The translations under genes were made by a program, and so were the position numbers. The notes below the pieces were generated by a model. That model saw only the letters and a program-made list of their open reading frames with translations. It was not told where the DNA came from and searched no databases. A stretch of 49,788 nt of DNA from the NCBI GenBank assembly GCA_964589825.1, contig CAZPUS010000023.1:1-49788 (forward strand). Direction: 5' to 3'. This DNA is from CAZPUS01 sp964589825. Lineage in GTDB: Bacteria; Fibrobacterota; Chitinivibrionia; Chitinivibrionales; WJKA01. Positions within the stretch are counted from its first letter, which is position 1; each line of letters begins with the position of its first letter. Below are positions 15,347-24,088 of the stretch, piece by piece.

Positions 15347-17572
15347 ATGCCTCAACCATTCCGCACGTTATCGTGGCATACCGGTACGCGACACATTCCG
15401 GCAATGCTACTCATCGCCACCGTTATTTCCATACTACTATTGTCTCCTGCAGCTATTGCCATAGATATCAGCCGGTTTGCCCACAATAACAATTTTGTCG
15501 ACGTAACTGACTACGGCGCGATACCTAACGATGGCAAAGACGATACGGATTCACTACAAAAAGCGTTTTCCTCTACCGACCGGCATATTTTCTTCCCCGA
15601 AGGGACCTATCTGGTATCCAACACTGTGTATATTGGAAGTCTCGAGGACTCGTATCCGTATAACACCTGGGACGGCAAGCTGGTACAGGGTGCCGGGACT
15701 GACAAAACAATAATAAAACTGGACGACGATGCCCCGGGATTTGATGACCCGACAAATCCAAAAACCATTTTTTCCTTTTTTCATGAAGACAAGACCCTTA
15801 TCGATAATCAATTCGGTGATATGCTCAAGGACATAACCATAGACGCCAACAGCCACCCGGGAGCAGTGGGAATTAACTTCTACACATCAAATTTTGGTGG
15901 CCTTTCAAATGTAAAATGTATTTCTTCAGGAGGTACCCGTGGTTTGTATGGAATAAAAAACCAGCCTACCAGGGTAGGTCCCGGCGTATTTACGGACATA
16001 GTCGTCGAAGATTATGAAACCGGAATTGCATTACCGGGTAACATGCACGGATACTATCTCGAAAACATTACAATTAACAACTTTACCACCAGAGGATTGT
16101 ATTCGACCCAGCGTATAGCCATACGAAATTATACGGCGGAAAACGGAACCGGCCCTGCCATAGAGGGAAGGAATTATTCTCTTATCGACTCCCGGCTTGC
16201 AGGCAACGGTGACTATGCCGCTATTGCGGAAGGCGGCGCATACCTTCGCAATGTCGACATAGATGGCTACACGAATGCGATTCATCACAAAACCGATTCC
16301 TTCGATACCACTCTGGCAGGAGAAACCGGTTTTTCATATATGGGCGACAGGTTTGGCGCTCCGCTTCACTCACCGTTTGCACAAAACGACACTCTCATGC
16401 ATCTGCCGGTAAAAGATATGCCGGCAGCTGTAAACCAGTACGACAACCCCGCCGACTGGACCGATTCCTACGATTATGGCGGCAATATCGGCAAAGAAGA
16501 TGACGGACAGAATCAGGACCTGCAGGATGCACTCGATGCGACCAATGGTACACTTGCTATTACAAACTGTTATGAACTCGGTTATTATACACCTGTTGAT
16601 CCCTCACTCAACGTTACCGATCCGCAGGTTCGCGTCGGAGGCAACGTGGATCGTATCATTCGTATTGGGAAAGGTTACAACAACTACGAAAAATTCGATC
16701 CACAGCACTCGGTAGATGAATTGACATGGATCATTGAAGGCAATGCCTCTGACGGTCCACTTATATTTGAGGATTTTACCCGCGGTATTGGAAAGATAAT
16801 TCACGCATCCGACCGTACGGTGGTATTTATAAATGTCGGCATGAAATCGTATGAAAATACGGTCGAAGGTGGCAATGTTTTTATCCAAAATGGTGCGGGA
16901 GACGATATATACTTCAAGGGTCAGCACGTATGGTTGCGCTATGGCAATCCGGAAGGAATTCCTGAATATGATGCCAAGATAGTAAACGACGGAGGAAGAT
17001 TATGGGTCGGCTACATCAAAACCGAGGATGAAGGAACTGCGATCGCTACTATTAACAACGGATTTACCGAAATGCTTCAGGGCTTTTTCTATGCCACCCA
17101 TGCGAAGAATAGAACTCCAGACGCACCTTGTCTTTATGCTGAGGATTCACATGTAAGCTATGCGCTCGCCGGTTATTCTTATTCTAATTCGATGGAATAT
17201 AGCTATTATTCCATTATCCGGCGCAACGGTCAATCGGATACGGTCGATACCCCCCTGCAATACAGTTTTATTTGCGATTATACCCAAATACCGGAAGCTG
17301 CCGTCCAGAAAATCATACCCGGCGCAACAGGCTATGCACCATACTCTCTTACCCGGTATACGACGCATCTTCGCATAGAACCCCTCGTACACACAGCCCC
17401 TTATTCAGTTTCAATCTTTAATGCGTCGGGACAGTGCCTCTTTTTTCAGCAACGGAATAAAAATGATATACTTACGATCCCCTCATCACGTCTTCCGTAC
17501 GGGAACTACTACCTGCTACTGAGAAACCTCTCAACGGGACGCGAGATGTCAACCAGATGGCTTATACAATAA
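15347..17572 (+). CDS. secreted pectate-lyase-superfamily beta-helix protein with T9SS-like tail
   Basis: This 741-residue protein begins with a signal peptide (MLLIATVISILLLSPAAIAI inside the first 40 residues, cleavage likely after AIA). It continues with NFVDVTDYGAIPNDGKDDTDSLQKAF and FFPEGTYLVSNTV, the hallmark opening of Pectate_lyase_3-type right-handed beta-helices. The helix appears to run to about residue 340. A second, less familiar beta-rich region follows. The last 60 residues (YSVSIFNASGQCLFF...LPYGNYYLLLRNLSTGREMSTRWLIQ) look like a T9SS sorting tail, though its end is degenerate. AGGAG lies 11 bases before the ATG. The family includes pectate and other polysaccharide lyases and epimerases; the substrate is not evident. 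It probably acts at the cell surface or outside the cell. Confidence 0.8.
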   Translation: MPQPFRTLSWHTGTRHIPAMLLIATVISILLLSPAAIAIDISRFAHNNNFVDVTDYGAIPNDGKDDTDSLQKAFSSTDRHIFFPEGTYLVSNTVYIGSLEDSYPYNTWDGKLVQGAGTDKTIIKLDDDAPGFDDPTNPKTIFSFFHEDKTLIDNQFGDMLKDITIDANSHPGAVGINFYTSNFGGLSNVKCISSGGTRGLYGIKNQPTRVGPGVFTDIVVEDYETGIALPGNMHGYYLENITINNFTTRGLYSTQRIAIRNYTAENGTGPAIEGRNYSLIDSRLAGNGDYAAIAEGGAYLRNVDIDGYTNAIHHKTDSFDTTLAGETGFSYMGDRFGAPLHSPFAQNDTLMHLPVKDMPAAVNQYDNPADWTDSYDYGGNIGKEDDGQNQDLQDALDATNGTLAITNCYELGYYTPVDPSLNVTDPQVRVGGNVDRIIRIGKGYNNYEKFDPQHSVDELTWIIEGNASDGPLIFEDFTRGIGKIIHASDRTVVFINVGMKSYENTVEGGNVFIQNGAGDDIYFKGQHVWLRYGNPEGIPEYDAKIVNDGGRLWVGYIKTEDEGTAIATINNGFTEMLQGFFYATHAKNRTPDAPCLYAEDSHVSYALAGYSYSNSMEYSYYSIIRRNGQSDTVDTPLQYSFICDYTQIPEAAVQKIIPGATGYAPYSLTRYTTHLRIEPLVHTAPYSVSIFNASGQCLFFQQRNKNDILTIPSSRLPYGNYYLLLRNLSTGREMSTRWLIQ

Positions 17573-17639
17573 AAAGTTCACTTCCGATGATGAATTTATA
17601 CTATATACCACAGTTACCGGTTATTAAAGCGTATACGGG

Positions 17640-17668
17640 TTGCGCTTTTGTCTGCTTTTTTGTATATT
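17640..17668 (+). promoter_or_regulatory. candidate sigma70-type promoter of the 306-residue secreted protein
   Basis: TTGCGC (17640-17645) and TATATT (17663-17668) are spaced by 17 bases, about 50 bases upstream of the gene start. The boxes are imperfect, but spacing and location fit. Read-through from the upstream gene is an alternative. Confidence 0.45.
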
Positions 17669-17721
17669 CCCGTTATATATTCGCAAGTTACCATTAACTA
17701 CTACATAACCAGGAGGAACTA

Positions 17722-18642
17722 ATGAAGTTATTGCTCACTGAAAAATGTGAAGTTCTGACCGTGCTGCTGCTGAGCCTGCTCGTTTCAGCCGGATATGGCC
17801 AGGATATGAACAGCAACCACGCGGGAGCGGATACGCTTTATGCATGCGATACCCTTTTGCCGGGAGATGATACTACCGACACCGAAGAATGGCTTGCAGA
17901 TAAAAGCGAGGACCAGGAAAATGACGGCCCTCCAGGAATGGGTTTGGGAACAAATTTCAGTTACTCAAGCCAAGGCGACTGGGGAATGCTTAAAAATGTT
18001 AAATTCCAGAGAGAAACCAGAGTCGTAACAAAATTCGGTATCCCTGGTTGGGAGCTGGTCAGAGACAAACAGGTTCATTTCAAACTCGACGGTCTGCGTG
18101 CCGCACCCTTTGTCACATGCGACATAATTGGTACGAGTGACTGGACGGATAAAAAATGGTGGACATTCAGTGACATACCTGACAGCAAAATACCAGAGGG
18201 CGTACACGATCTCTACGTTGTACTGGACACACTAAACCTCACTACCAATCCTGGAGAAGACGGTGCCGGAGAAGACATCTATTATCTCGGAATAGAGGAT
18301 CAAGTAGGCAATTATATAGGCGGTTTCGGCGGACCGCATGGTATACTCTTTCTTCCTGCCTGCGGTACAAACAACGTAAAGCATGGAATCGAGAATACCG
18401 CCTCGTCACATCACGCATCACTTTTTTCATATTCCACCTCATCAAAGCAGCTCAACCTCGCTTTCAAAAACCAGGGTTCTTTTTCGGTCTCGCTGTATCG
18501 TGCAGACGGCACTCTTTTGCTACAGCGCAGCGATTGCAGCGATAAATGCTCTTTCTCGCTCCCGCGTGCCTACGGTGCCTATATTGTACGGGTATCAAAT
18601 GGCGTGCAGCAGGCGACGCGTCGTGTAATAATAACGAAATAA
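17722..18642 (+). CDS. secreted protein, possible carbohydrate-binding module, with T9SS-like tail
   Basis: This is a 306-residue exported protein. A signal peptide (VLLLSLLVSAGYGQ) is followed by an acidic, disordered linker and a beta-rich domain at about residues 85-215. That domain contains TSDWTDKKWWTFSDIP, IPEGVHDLYVVLDTLN and GGFGGPHGILFLP. The GVHDLYVV element resembles CBM6-type modules, but I cannot be sure. The last 70 residues (LNLAFKNQGSFSVSLYRADGTLL...LPRAYGAYIVRVSNG...VIITK) are a T9SS-like sorting tail. GGAGG precedes the ATG by about 7 bases. It follows the beta-helix gene and precedes a strong terminator. A role in binding plant or other polysaccharide at the surface is plausible but inferred. 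Confidence 0.7.
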   Translation: MKLLLTEKCEVLTVLLLSLLVSAGYGQDMNSNHAGADTLYACDTLLPGDDTTDTEEWLADKSEDQENDGPPGMGLGTNFSYSSQGDWGMLKNVKFQRETRVVTKFGIPGWELVRDKQVHFKLDGLRAAPFVTCDIIGTSDWTDKKWWTFSDIPDSKIPEGVHDLYVVLDTLNLTTNPGEDGAGEDIYYLGIEDQVGNYIGGFGGPHGILFLPACGTNNVKHGIENTASSHHASLFSYSTSSKQLNLAFKNQGSFSVSLYRADGTLLLQRSDCSDKCSFSLPRAYGAYIVRVSNGVQQATRRVIITK

Positions 18643-18671
18643 GCCGGTTTCGGGTATATCATACCTGTTAT

Positions 18672-18713
18672 AAAAAAGCTCGCTCTTCTGTCACGAAGAG
18701 CGAGCTTTTTTTA
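18672..18713. terminator. strong, bidirectional-type intrinsic terminator
   Basis: GCTCGCTCTTC and GAAGAGCGAGC form an 11-bp perfect stem around TGTCAC, flanked by A6 on the left and T7 on the right. It ends the plus-strand 306-residue gene and could also stop transcription arriving from the convergent ABC transporter gene. Confidence 0.95.
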
Positions 18714-18741
18714 CGGTTAGAGAAAAGCAACCCTGTTCTAA

Positions 18742-18850
18742 CCTGAACAGAGCGATTGTGGTGATAAAAGATGAGATGAGCCGCGTGCTTTTATTGCGTT
18801 TTCCGAAATAATCGGGTCACGCTTGTTGGCTGACTCATTATGTACGGGAA
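18742..18850 (+). repeat. intergenic repeat, copy A
   Basis: It starts CCTGAACAGAGCGATTGT and, 80 bases on, reads GGGTCACGCTTGTTGGCTGA followed by CTCATTATG. The same head and tail occur at 25598 and 44938 with spacing 77. A small hairpin (CCGA-AATAA-TCGG) precedes the tail. It lies in the convergent gap between the secreted protein gene and the ABC transporter; nothing else is visible in 18714-18968. Confidence 0.55.
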
Positions 18851-18968
18851 CGCAAGAAGAGTGCGAAAGGCAACAGATTTATCGAAAATAATCGCTCAAT
18901 TCAAATTTTAAAAGTAATCAGGCGTACGCACAGGAGTGCAATGAATTCGTTTTTTTGAAGTTATCCGG

Positions 18969-20732
18969 TCATACCAGCTTCTGCTGCCGGCACAGTTGCG
19001 CGTACTCATCGCAGGTGTGGCGCAATTGCTCATGGGTACCCGTTGCAATGACCTCACCTTTTCGAAGATACACAATCATGCTACTGTCGATTATTGTAGA
19101 GAGCCGGTGGGCTACCACGATCGATGTTCTTCCCCTGAAGAGACGACTCATGGTACGCTGGATCTTCTTTTCGGTGACGGTATCCAGCGCCGAAGTCGCT
19201 TCGTCAAGGAGCACGATCGGCGGATCTTTTAAAAACACACGTGCAATAGCGATTCGTTGACGCTGCCCGCCCGAAAGCCGTACACCACGCTCACCGAGCA
19301 CCGTATCCAGGCCTTCGGGCATTGAATCCACAAACTCCCATGCCTCTGCACTTTGCAAGGCGTCTTTTATCTCTGTATCCGTTGCATCTGGTTTTGCCAG
19401 CCGCATATTCTGTCGTATCGTACCGCTCATGAGTATGGTCTCCTGCATGACAAGACCAATCTGGCTGCGAAGTGACTCTGTGGTCAAGGCTGCGATCTCG
19501 TGACCATCGAGCGTTATCCTTCCCTCCCTCACCTTATAAAAATGCAGCAAAAGGTGCAGTATCGTCGACTTTCCCGCTCCGCTTTCCCCCACGATCGCCA
19601 CTCTGGTTTTTGCCGGTACGGTAAACGACACATGAGAAAGCACACGTTCGTGTGCATCTCCCGGATATCGAAATCCCACGTGTTCGAAACGAATAGATCC
19701 GAGCACTGGTATATGCGTTGCATCCGGTGCATCATGTATAGAAGGATTTTTATCAAAAAAATCGACAATACGATCAAAGCTCGCCAACGAACCAAACAGC
19801 ATGGCGATCTGCTGAACCATCATTGAGGTGCGTCCGCCTACCACCTTCCAATAGCCGAAAAATGCAACAAGCTGTGCAACCGAGAATCCGGGCCCTACAA
19901 ACAACGCACCTATATACAGAATCGCCAGTGGTGCCATAATCTGCAGGAACGTGTTCATTACATCGCTGAATATCACCCCGATCTTCCTGCTGTGCAGCGT
20001 CTTGTCAAGAAGTGTCCCGCATAGCGTACGTACCTGATCATACAATTCGGTCTCCCGGGCGAACGCCTTGACAATTGCTATAGATGATATATCTTCCGTC
20101 ATTTTTGCGTTTACGCGCCCGAGTTCATCCTGCGCCTCCCGGTATAACCTGCGCAACAAAGGCATTACACCCATCGAAAGAAGCACGAACAGTAACAGCA
20201 ATCCGATAAACACGAGACTCATTGCCGCATTCAGGGAACTCATAACTATTAGGGATGAGACTGCCAGACACAGCACCCAGAAAATCACCTGAAATTGCTG
20301 ATACATCTGCTGTATACCCTTTACCGTATCGTTTGTAAGCCGCGAGGTGATTTCTCCTACATGCGTACGCTGGTGGAAATCCATTCCGAGACGCTGCAGA
20401 TGCCGATACAGCTGCGACTGGACATTCACCATCGCATGCGTACCTATATAATGTCCAATATAGTGCTGACTCATCGCGACGAAATAGAATAGTACCGCCC
20501 CAGCCGCCGATACCAGCGACATCCATACCAGATCGTCCTGTATGAATTTTTGCGGATTGGACTGCAGTCGATGCACGACAAAACCGAGAGCGGCCGGTAT
20601 ACAGGCCTGCAGCACTGCATCCAGCGCGAGCAAAAATAAGTGCAACGGAATGAATTTTCGTGCAGTACCCGCATGCCGCACAAAAAGGATCCCCAGTTTC
20701 CATAGTGGCGTACCGGGCTTGTTCCGGGTCAT
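18969..20732 (-). CDS. ABC exporter, fused membrane and ATPase domains (MsbA/LmrA type)
   Basis: This 587-residue half-transporter has an N-terminal six-helix type I exporter domain (residues about 15-320) and a C-terminal ATPase. The ATPase shows Walker A GESGAGKST, Q-loop VMQETILMSG, signature LSGGQRQR, Walker B IVLLDEATSALD with the catalytic glutamate, and H-loop VVAHRLSTI. All key residues are intact. It starts 25 bases after the AraC-family gene, so the two are probably one operon. A second half-transporter is divergently encoded at 21821. The two may form a heterodimer or act separately. The cargo (lipid, drug, peptide or glycan) cannot be told from sequence. Confidence 0.92.
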   Translation of the reverse strand: MTRNKPGTPLWKLGILFVRHAGTARKFIPLHLFLLALDAVLQACIPAALGFVVHRLQSNPQKFIQDDLVWMSLVSAAGAVLFYFVAMSQHYIGHYIGTHAMVNVQSQLYRHLQRLGMDFHQRTHVGEITSRLTNDTVKGIQQMYQQFQVIFWVLCLAVSSLIVMSSLNAAMSLVFIGLLLLFVLLSMGVMPLLRRLYREAQDELGRVNAKMTEDISSIAIVKAFARETELYDQVRTLCGTLLDKTLHSRKIGVIFSDVMNTFLQIMAPLAILYIGALFVGPGFSVAQLVAFFGYWKVVGGRTSMMVQQIAMLFGSLASFDRIVDFFDKNPSIHDAPDATHIPVLGSIRFEHVGFRYPGDAHERVLSHVSFTVPAKTRVAIVGESGAGKSTILHLLLHFYKVREGRITLDGHEIAALTTESLRSQIGLVMQETILMSGTIRQNMRLAKPDATDTEIKDALQSAEAWEFVDSMPEGLDTVLGERGVRLSGGQRQRIAIARVFLKDPPIVLLDEATSALDTVTEKKIQRTMSRLFRGRTSIVVAHRLSTIIDSSMIVYLRKGEVIATGTHEQLRHTCDEYAQLCRQQKLV

Positions 20733-20757
20733 AGAAGATTATCATCCTTTATACTGT

Positions 20758-21654
20758 TTATATATGCTGAGTGCCCAGTCTGAAATGACGATGACGATAC
20801 TTTTGCGGGCTCATCCCCATACGATGCCTGAACCATCGTGAAAAATAATAAGGATCCTCAAACCCAGCCATACTACTCACCTGTTTAATACGGATTTGGG
20901 GTGTCAGTAAAAGCCTACAGCACCGCCTGAGTTTTAATGCATGGAAATACTGCAAAGGACTGTATCCTGTAAGTAATTTAAACGATTTGCGAAACGTCTC
21001 GTAGCCGACCCCTTTTTGTCGGGCATATGCGTGTACATCGAAGTGTGGTTTGTCTACGCACTGATACATGGACGCCCGTGCATCTTCCACACACTGTTCA
21101 CCCGAGGTCACCACACCCGTCTCTTTCTGCCGACGTGTATACAGTTCATATAAAAAGCGATGGAGGGCGTAAGAAATATGGGCTTGGGACGTCTTTGTAC
21201 CGTACACCCATCGCTGTGCAATACAATCATGGAGTTCCACCAGCGATGCATCGGCTACCGTGGTAAACACCGACTGACTATCGGACAACACATCACCCAT
21301 ATACCGTTGCACCGCATCTCCATTAAAAAGAACCCACAGCTCCTGCCATCCCCTGGACAGATCGGGATCGTAGCAATGCCATTTTTCCGGGAACAGATAC
21401 ATGAACGTGCCGGCTTGGACGCTGGTTCGAGATGTACGAAAATCTTCGAAATAGCCCCGGCCCTCATGTATATAGACAATTCCATGCGCATACAGCACGC
21501 GTCCGCCCCGGTGACTCATTAAAGAGGAATGTTTCTTTTCCCGACCTACCGAAATGACCAAGTCATCCATACGAATGATTTCCTGACAGCGGCACATGTA
21601 CCGGCCATTATATGTATTCCATACCTTTATTGGTAAATAGGCGGCATCAGCCAT
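20758..21654 (-). CDS. AraC-family transcriptional regulator with cupin-like sensor domain
   Basis: This is a 298-residue regulator. The N-terminal half is an AraC-type arm/cupin domain (HRGGRVLYAHGIVYIHEGRGYFEDF, FMYLFPEKWHCYDPDLSRGWQELWVLFNG), the fold that binds small ligands, often sugars. The C-terminal 100 residues hold two helix-turn-helices: VHAYARQKGVGYETFRKSFKLLTGYSPLQYFHALKLRRC, then IKQVSSMAGFEDPYYFSRWFRHRMGMSPQKYR, the usual AraC signature. The ribosome binding site is weak (AAAGAAAT). It is upstream of one ABC exporter gene and divergent from another, so it most likely controls both through the 166-base divergent region, which has an inverted repeat at 21692-21717. Confidence 0.93.
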   Translation of the reverse strand: MADAAYLPIKVWNTYNGRYMCRCQEIIRMDDLVISVGREKKHSSLMSHRGGRVLYAHGIVYIHEGRGYFEDFRTSRTSVQAGTFMYLFPEKWHCYDPDLSRGWQELWVLFNGDAVQRYMGDVLSDSQSVFTTVADASLVELHDCIAQRWVYGTKTSQAHISYALHRFLYELYTRRQKETGVVTSGEQCVEDARASMYQCVDKPHFDVHAYARQKGVGYETFRKSFKLLTGYSPLQYFHALKLRRCCRLLLTPQIRIKQVSSMAGFEDPYYFSRWFRHRMGMSPQKYRHRHFRLGTQHI

Positions 21655-21691
21655 ATTTCTTTAATTGACGCTTACCATTTTCTACATCAAA

Positions 21692-21717
21692 AATACCATT
21701 TTTTCAATGGTGGTATT
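21692..21717. promoter_or_regulatory. inverted repeat in the AraC/ABC divergent region (candidate operator)
   Basis: AATACCA (21692-21698) and TGGTATT (21711-21717) are perfect inverted copies 12 bases apart, with extra partial symmetry inside (CATT / AATG). It sits between the divergent araC-type and ABC exporter genes, where a regulator site is expected. Binding by the adjacent regulator is inferred. Confidence 0.4.
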
Positions 21718-21820
21718 GCAGGCTTCTTTGTATATTTTTACCATCGTATCATACACATCATCTTTACTTCGTACGTATGAACAGTACACCCAAACCCTCA
21801 ATCCTGCGGAGCACTCTCGC

Positions 21821-23632
21821 ATGAGTCACACCCAACACAGCGATAACGAGAAATATATTTCATTCTGGAGTACACTGTGGTCCTATATGTCTCCCCATCG
21901 TGGGAAACTTGCTATAACGGCACTGTGTTCAATTGTGGTTGGTATCGCAGTGGCCATTCAGCCGTTGATCATAAAATTCATTGTGGATAATGGAATCGGG
22001 CGAAAAAATGCGGATTTAGAGGAAAAATTTATATATTCGCTTTTATTTATAGGGCTCTATCTTCTTGCGAGTGGCATCAGAGTAAGTGTCTGGACGCTTG
22101 GCTACAGGAAACTGATCAATACCATGCAGCATTTTCTGTTCGAGCTTCGCTCTCGCTTTTTCAAACATGTGCACGAGCTTTGTTTTCGTTTTCACGACAG
22201 CGTCTCCAGCGGAGAGCTCTTTAATTATATCATGGGCTCCCCTATAAACAAAATTAAAATGTTTCTTCAACAATTCGTTCTTGCAGTCCCCTATCAGCTG
22301 GTTGCCTGGCTGGTCGCAATGATAGCGCTTTTTTCATTTGATCCGCTGATGACCCTCATTTTTTTCGTCACCGTTGTTTCGGTAGTACTCCTGAACATGC
22401 GTTCCAAACGAATTATAAAAACCATCAGTGCGGACTTTATGCAGCACGAATCGGATGCCAGCAAATACGTCGCAGATATGCTGAGAGGAAGCCGCGAGAT
22501 AAAAATGCATGCAATCGGCGATCGCGTCAGTGGAAAATTCGACAATAAAATCGGCATTATTCGCGACAAAGAAGAGTATCTGCTGAGAAAGCAGCAACTC
22601 GAACGGATAAAACCGGAAGGCATACAATATCTGGGGGTCGCGGTTATTTATGTTGCCGGTGCGTATTCGTGCATATTCAGAGATCTAACTGTTGGTGAGC
22701 TGGTAGGTTTCGTCAATGCGGTGGGACGACTAATGGGCCCGTTGCAACATCTTTTCCAGCTCAATCTCGTCAGGGCGAATGCAGAAGCAGGACTTGAACG
22801 CATTACCCGGATACTTCAGACACAGACAACCGTCCCCGAAATCCCGAAACAACAACAGATTTCTCTTGCTGATACACATCTGGAGGCGCAACGCAACACC
22901 ATTCCACTCGTCACGTTCGAGCATGTGTGGTTTTCATATCGCACCGGCTCCTCCCGCAATTACGTACTCAATGATCTCTCGTGCCGGGTTGCGCACGGCG
23001 AAAGTGTCGGCCTTGTAGGACCGAGTGGTTCGGGAAAAACGACATTCATACGGCTTCTGTTACGGTTTTACGATCCACAACAGGGCTCGATTCGACTTAA
23101 CGGACATGAGATAAAAGAGTATGCCAAGGATGACATACGTGCAAATTTCGGTGTCGTATCGCAGGATCCCTTTGTTTTTCAGACAAGTATCATCGAAAAT
23201 ATCAGGGTCGCGAATGCGCATGCATCCGAGCAGCAGGTAAGGGAAGCCATGGAAGTGGCGGGTGTCAACAATTTTATCGATCAAATGCCGGAACGCGAAG
23301 AGACCCTGGTGGGAGAAGACGGCTACAGCCTTTCAGGCGGACAGAAACAGCGCGTCGCGATTGCCCGGGCGATTCTCAGCGATCCGCGCTACTTTATATT
23401 CGACGAAGCGACCTCATCCCTGGATAACCAGTCCGAGCGAAAGATCCAGAATGCTATGGAAACGCTCATGAAAACGCATGCCATGTTTATAATCGCACAC
23501 CGTCTTTCCACCATACAAAACGTAGACCGGATCCTGGTATTCGACAAAGGGACTATTGTTCAGCAGGGGAGCTATTCCGAATTGTCCGAAACTCCGGGAT
23601 TATTCCGGGAGCTGGTCAGCTACGCCCTTTAG
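21821..23632 (+). CDS. ABC exporter, fused membrane and ATPase domains
   Basis: This is a 603-residue half-transporter. The start is placed at the ATG at 21821 (MSHTQHSDNEKYISFW), which has GGAG nine bases upstream. The frame is open further upstream but covers the divergent regulatory region. The membrane domain covers about residues 20-310. The ATPase follows with Walker A GPSGSGKTT, Q-loop VVSQDPFVFQTS, signature LSGGQKQR, Walker B YFIFDEATSSLD and H-loop IIAHRLSTI, all intact. It is read away from the AraC regulator and the first exporter gene. It could partner that exporter as a heterodimer, but both have complete catalytic sites, unlike typical asymmetric pairs. Confidence 0.92.
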   Translation: MSHTQHSDNEKYISFWSTLWSYMSPHRGKLAITALCSIVVGIAVAIQPLIIKFIVDNGIGRKNADLEEKFIYSLLFIGLYLLASGIRVSVWTLGYRKLINTMQHFLFELRSRFFKHVHELCFRFHDSVSSGELFNYIMGSPINKIKMFLQQFVLAVPYQLVAWLVAMIALFSFDPLMTLIFFVTVVSVVLLNMRSKRIIKTISADFMQHESDASKYVADMLRGSREIKMHAIGDRVSGKFDNKIGIIRDKEEYLLRKQQLERIKPEGIQYLGVAVIYVAGAYSCIFRDLTVGELVGFVNAVGRLMGPLQHLFQLNLVRANAEAGLERITRILQTQTTVPEIPKQQQISLADTHLEAQRNTIPLVTFEHVWFSYRTGSSRNYVLNDLSCRVAHGESVGLVGPSGSGKTTFIRLLLRFYDPQQGSIRLNGHEIKEYAKDDIRANFGVVSQDPFVFQTSIIENIRVANAHASEQQVREAMEVAGVNNFIDQMPEREETLVGEDGYSLSGGQKQRVAIARAILSDPRYFIFDEATSSLDNQSERKIQNAMETLMKTHAMFIIAHRLSTIQNVDRILVFDKGTIVQQGSYSELSETPGLFRELVSYAL

Positions 23633-23734
23633 TGATAAAGACATGGGGTTGCACAGTAAGCTGCGTCCCGCACCACAACTGGCTGCTTTTGTCCCCACTC
23701 CCGATCAATAAGAGATAGAGCGAAATCGCATGAG

Positions 23735-23998
23735 CTACCTCCGCAGATATTTGTTGACCAGAATAAAAAAGATCGAAGACGACCAGGTATATGCGGTGTC
23801 ACGCAGCCCCGCCCGTGAACAAGCATCATAGTTTTCACAAGGACCGTTCTTTGCAACCAGCTCGCAAAAGGCCCGGGTAATTGTACGTGCGGTTTCCTGT
23901 TGTCCTGATCGCCAAAGGCCGTCGATTATAATCAGTGTCACAGGCGGCCATATCGGTCCACGCCAATAACCGTCTGCAATATAACGGTCACTTTTTAT
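23735..23998 (-). pseudogene. C-terminal fragment of a GH63/MGH1-like (alpha/alpha)6-barrel glycosidase
   Basis: About 87 residues on the minus strand (IKSDRYIADGYWRGPIWPP, then LWRSGQQETARTIT, CENYDACSRAG and YTWSSSIFFILVNKYL) match the end of GH63/GH37-like barrels. In those families a YWRGPIWPP motif and an ENY...YTW motif close the active site. The rest of the enzyme is missing. Immediately upstream of the match is the terminator of the neighbouring secreted protein gene, with no start signal. It therefore appears to be a decayed remnant left by deletion. The remainder of 23633-24088 shows nothing else. Confidence 0.75.
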
Positions 23999-24017
23999 AC
24001 TACCCGGGACATGCGAT

Positions 24018-24055
24018 AAAAAAAAGCGAACAGATACGCATCTGTTCGCTTTTTT
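24018..24055 (-). terminator. intrinsic terminator of the 483-residue secreted protein gene
   Basis: AGCGAACAGAT and ATCTGTTCGCT form an 11-bp perfect stem around ACGC, with A7-8 on the left (T-run on the minus strand) and T6 on the right. On the minus strand it closes the gene ending at 24089. Confidence 0.93.
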
Positions 24056-24088
24056 AACCTGGTGGCATACAACCAGCATGCTCTCGAA

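Noticed and set aside
21665..21820. N-terminal extension of the plus-strand ABC exporter
   Set aside because: It would cover the divergent regulatory region, has no ribosome binding site, and the internal ATG at 21821 with GGAG upstream fits the family length.
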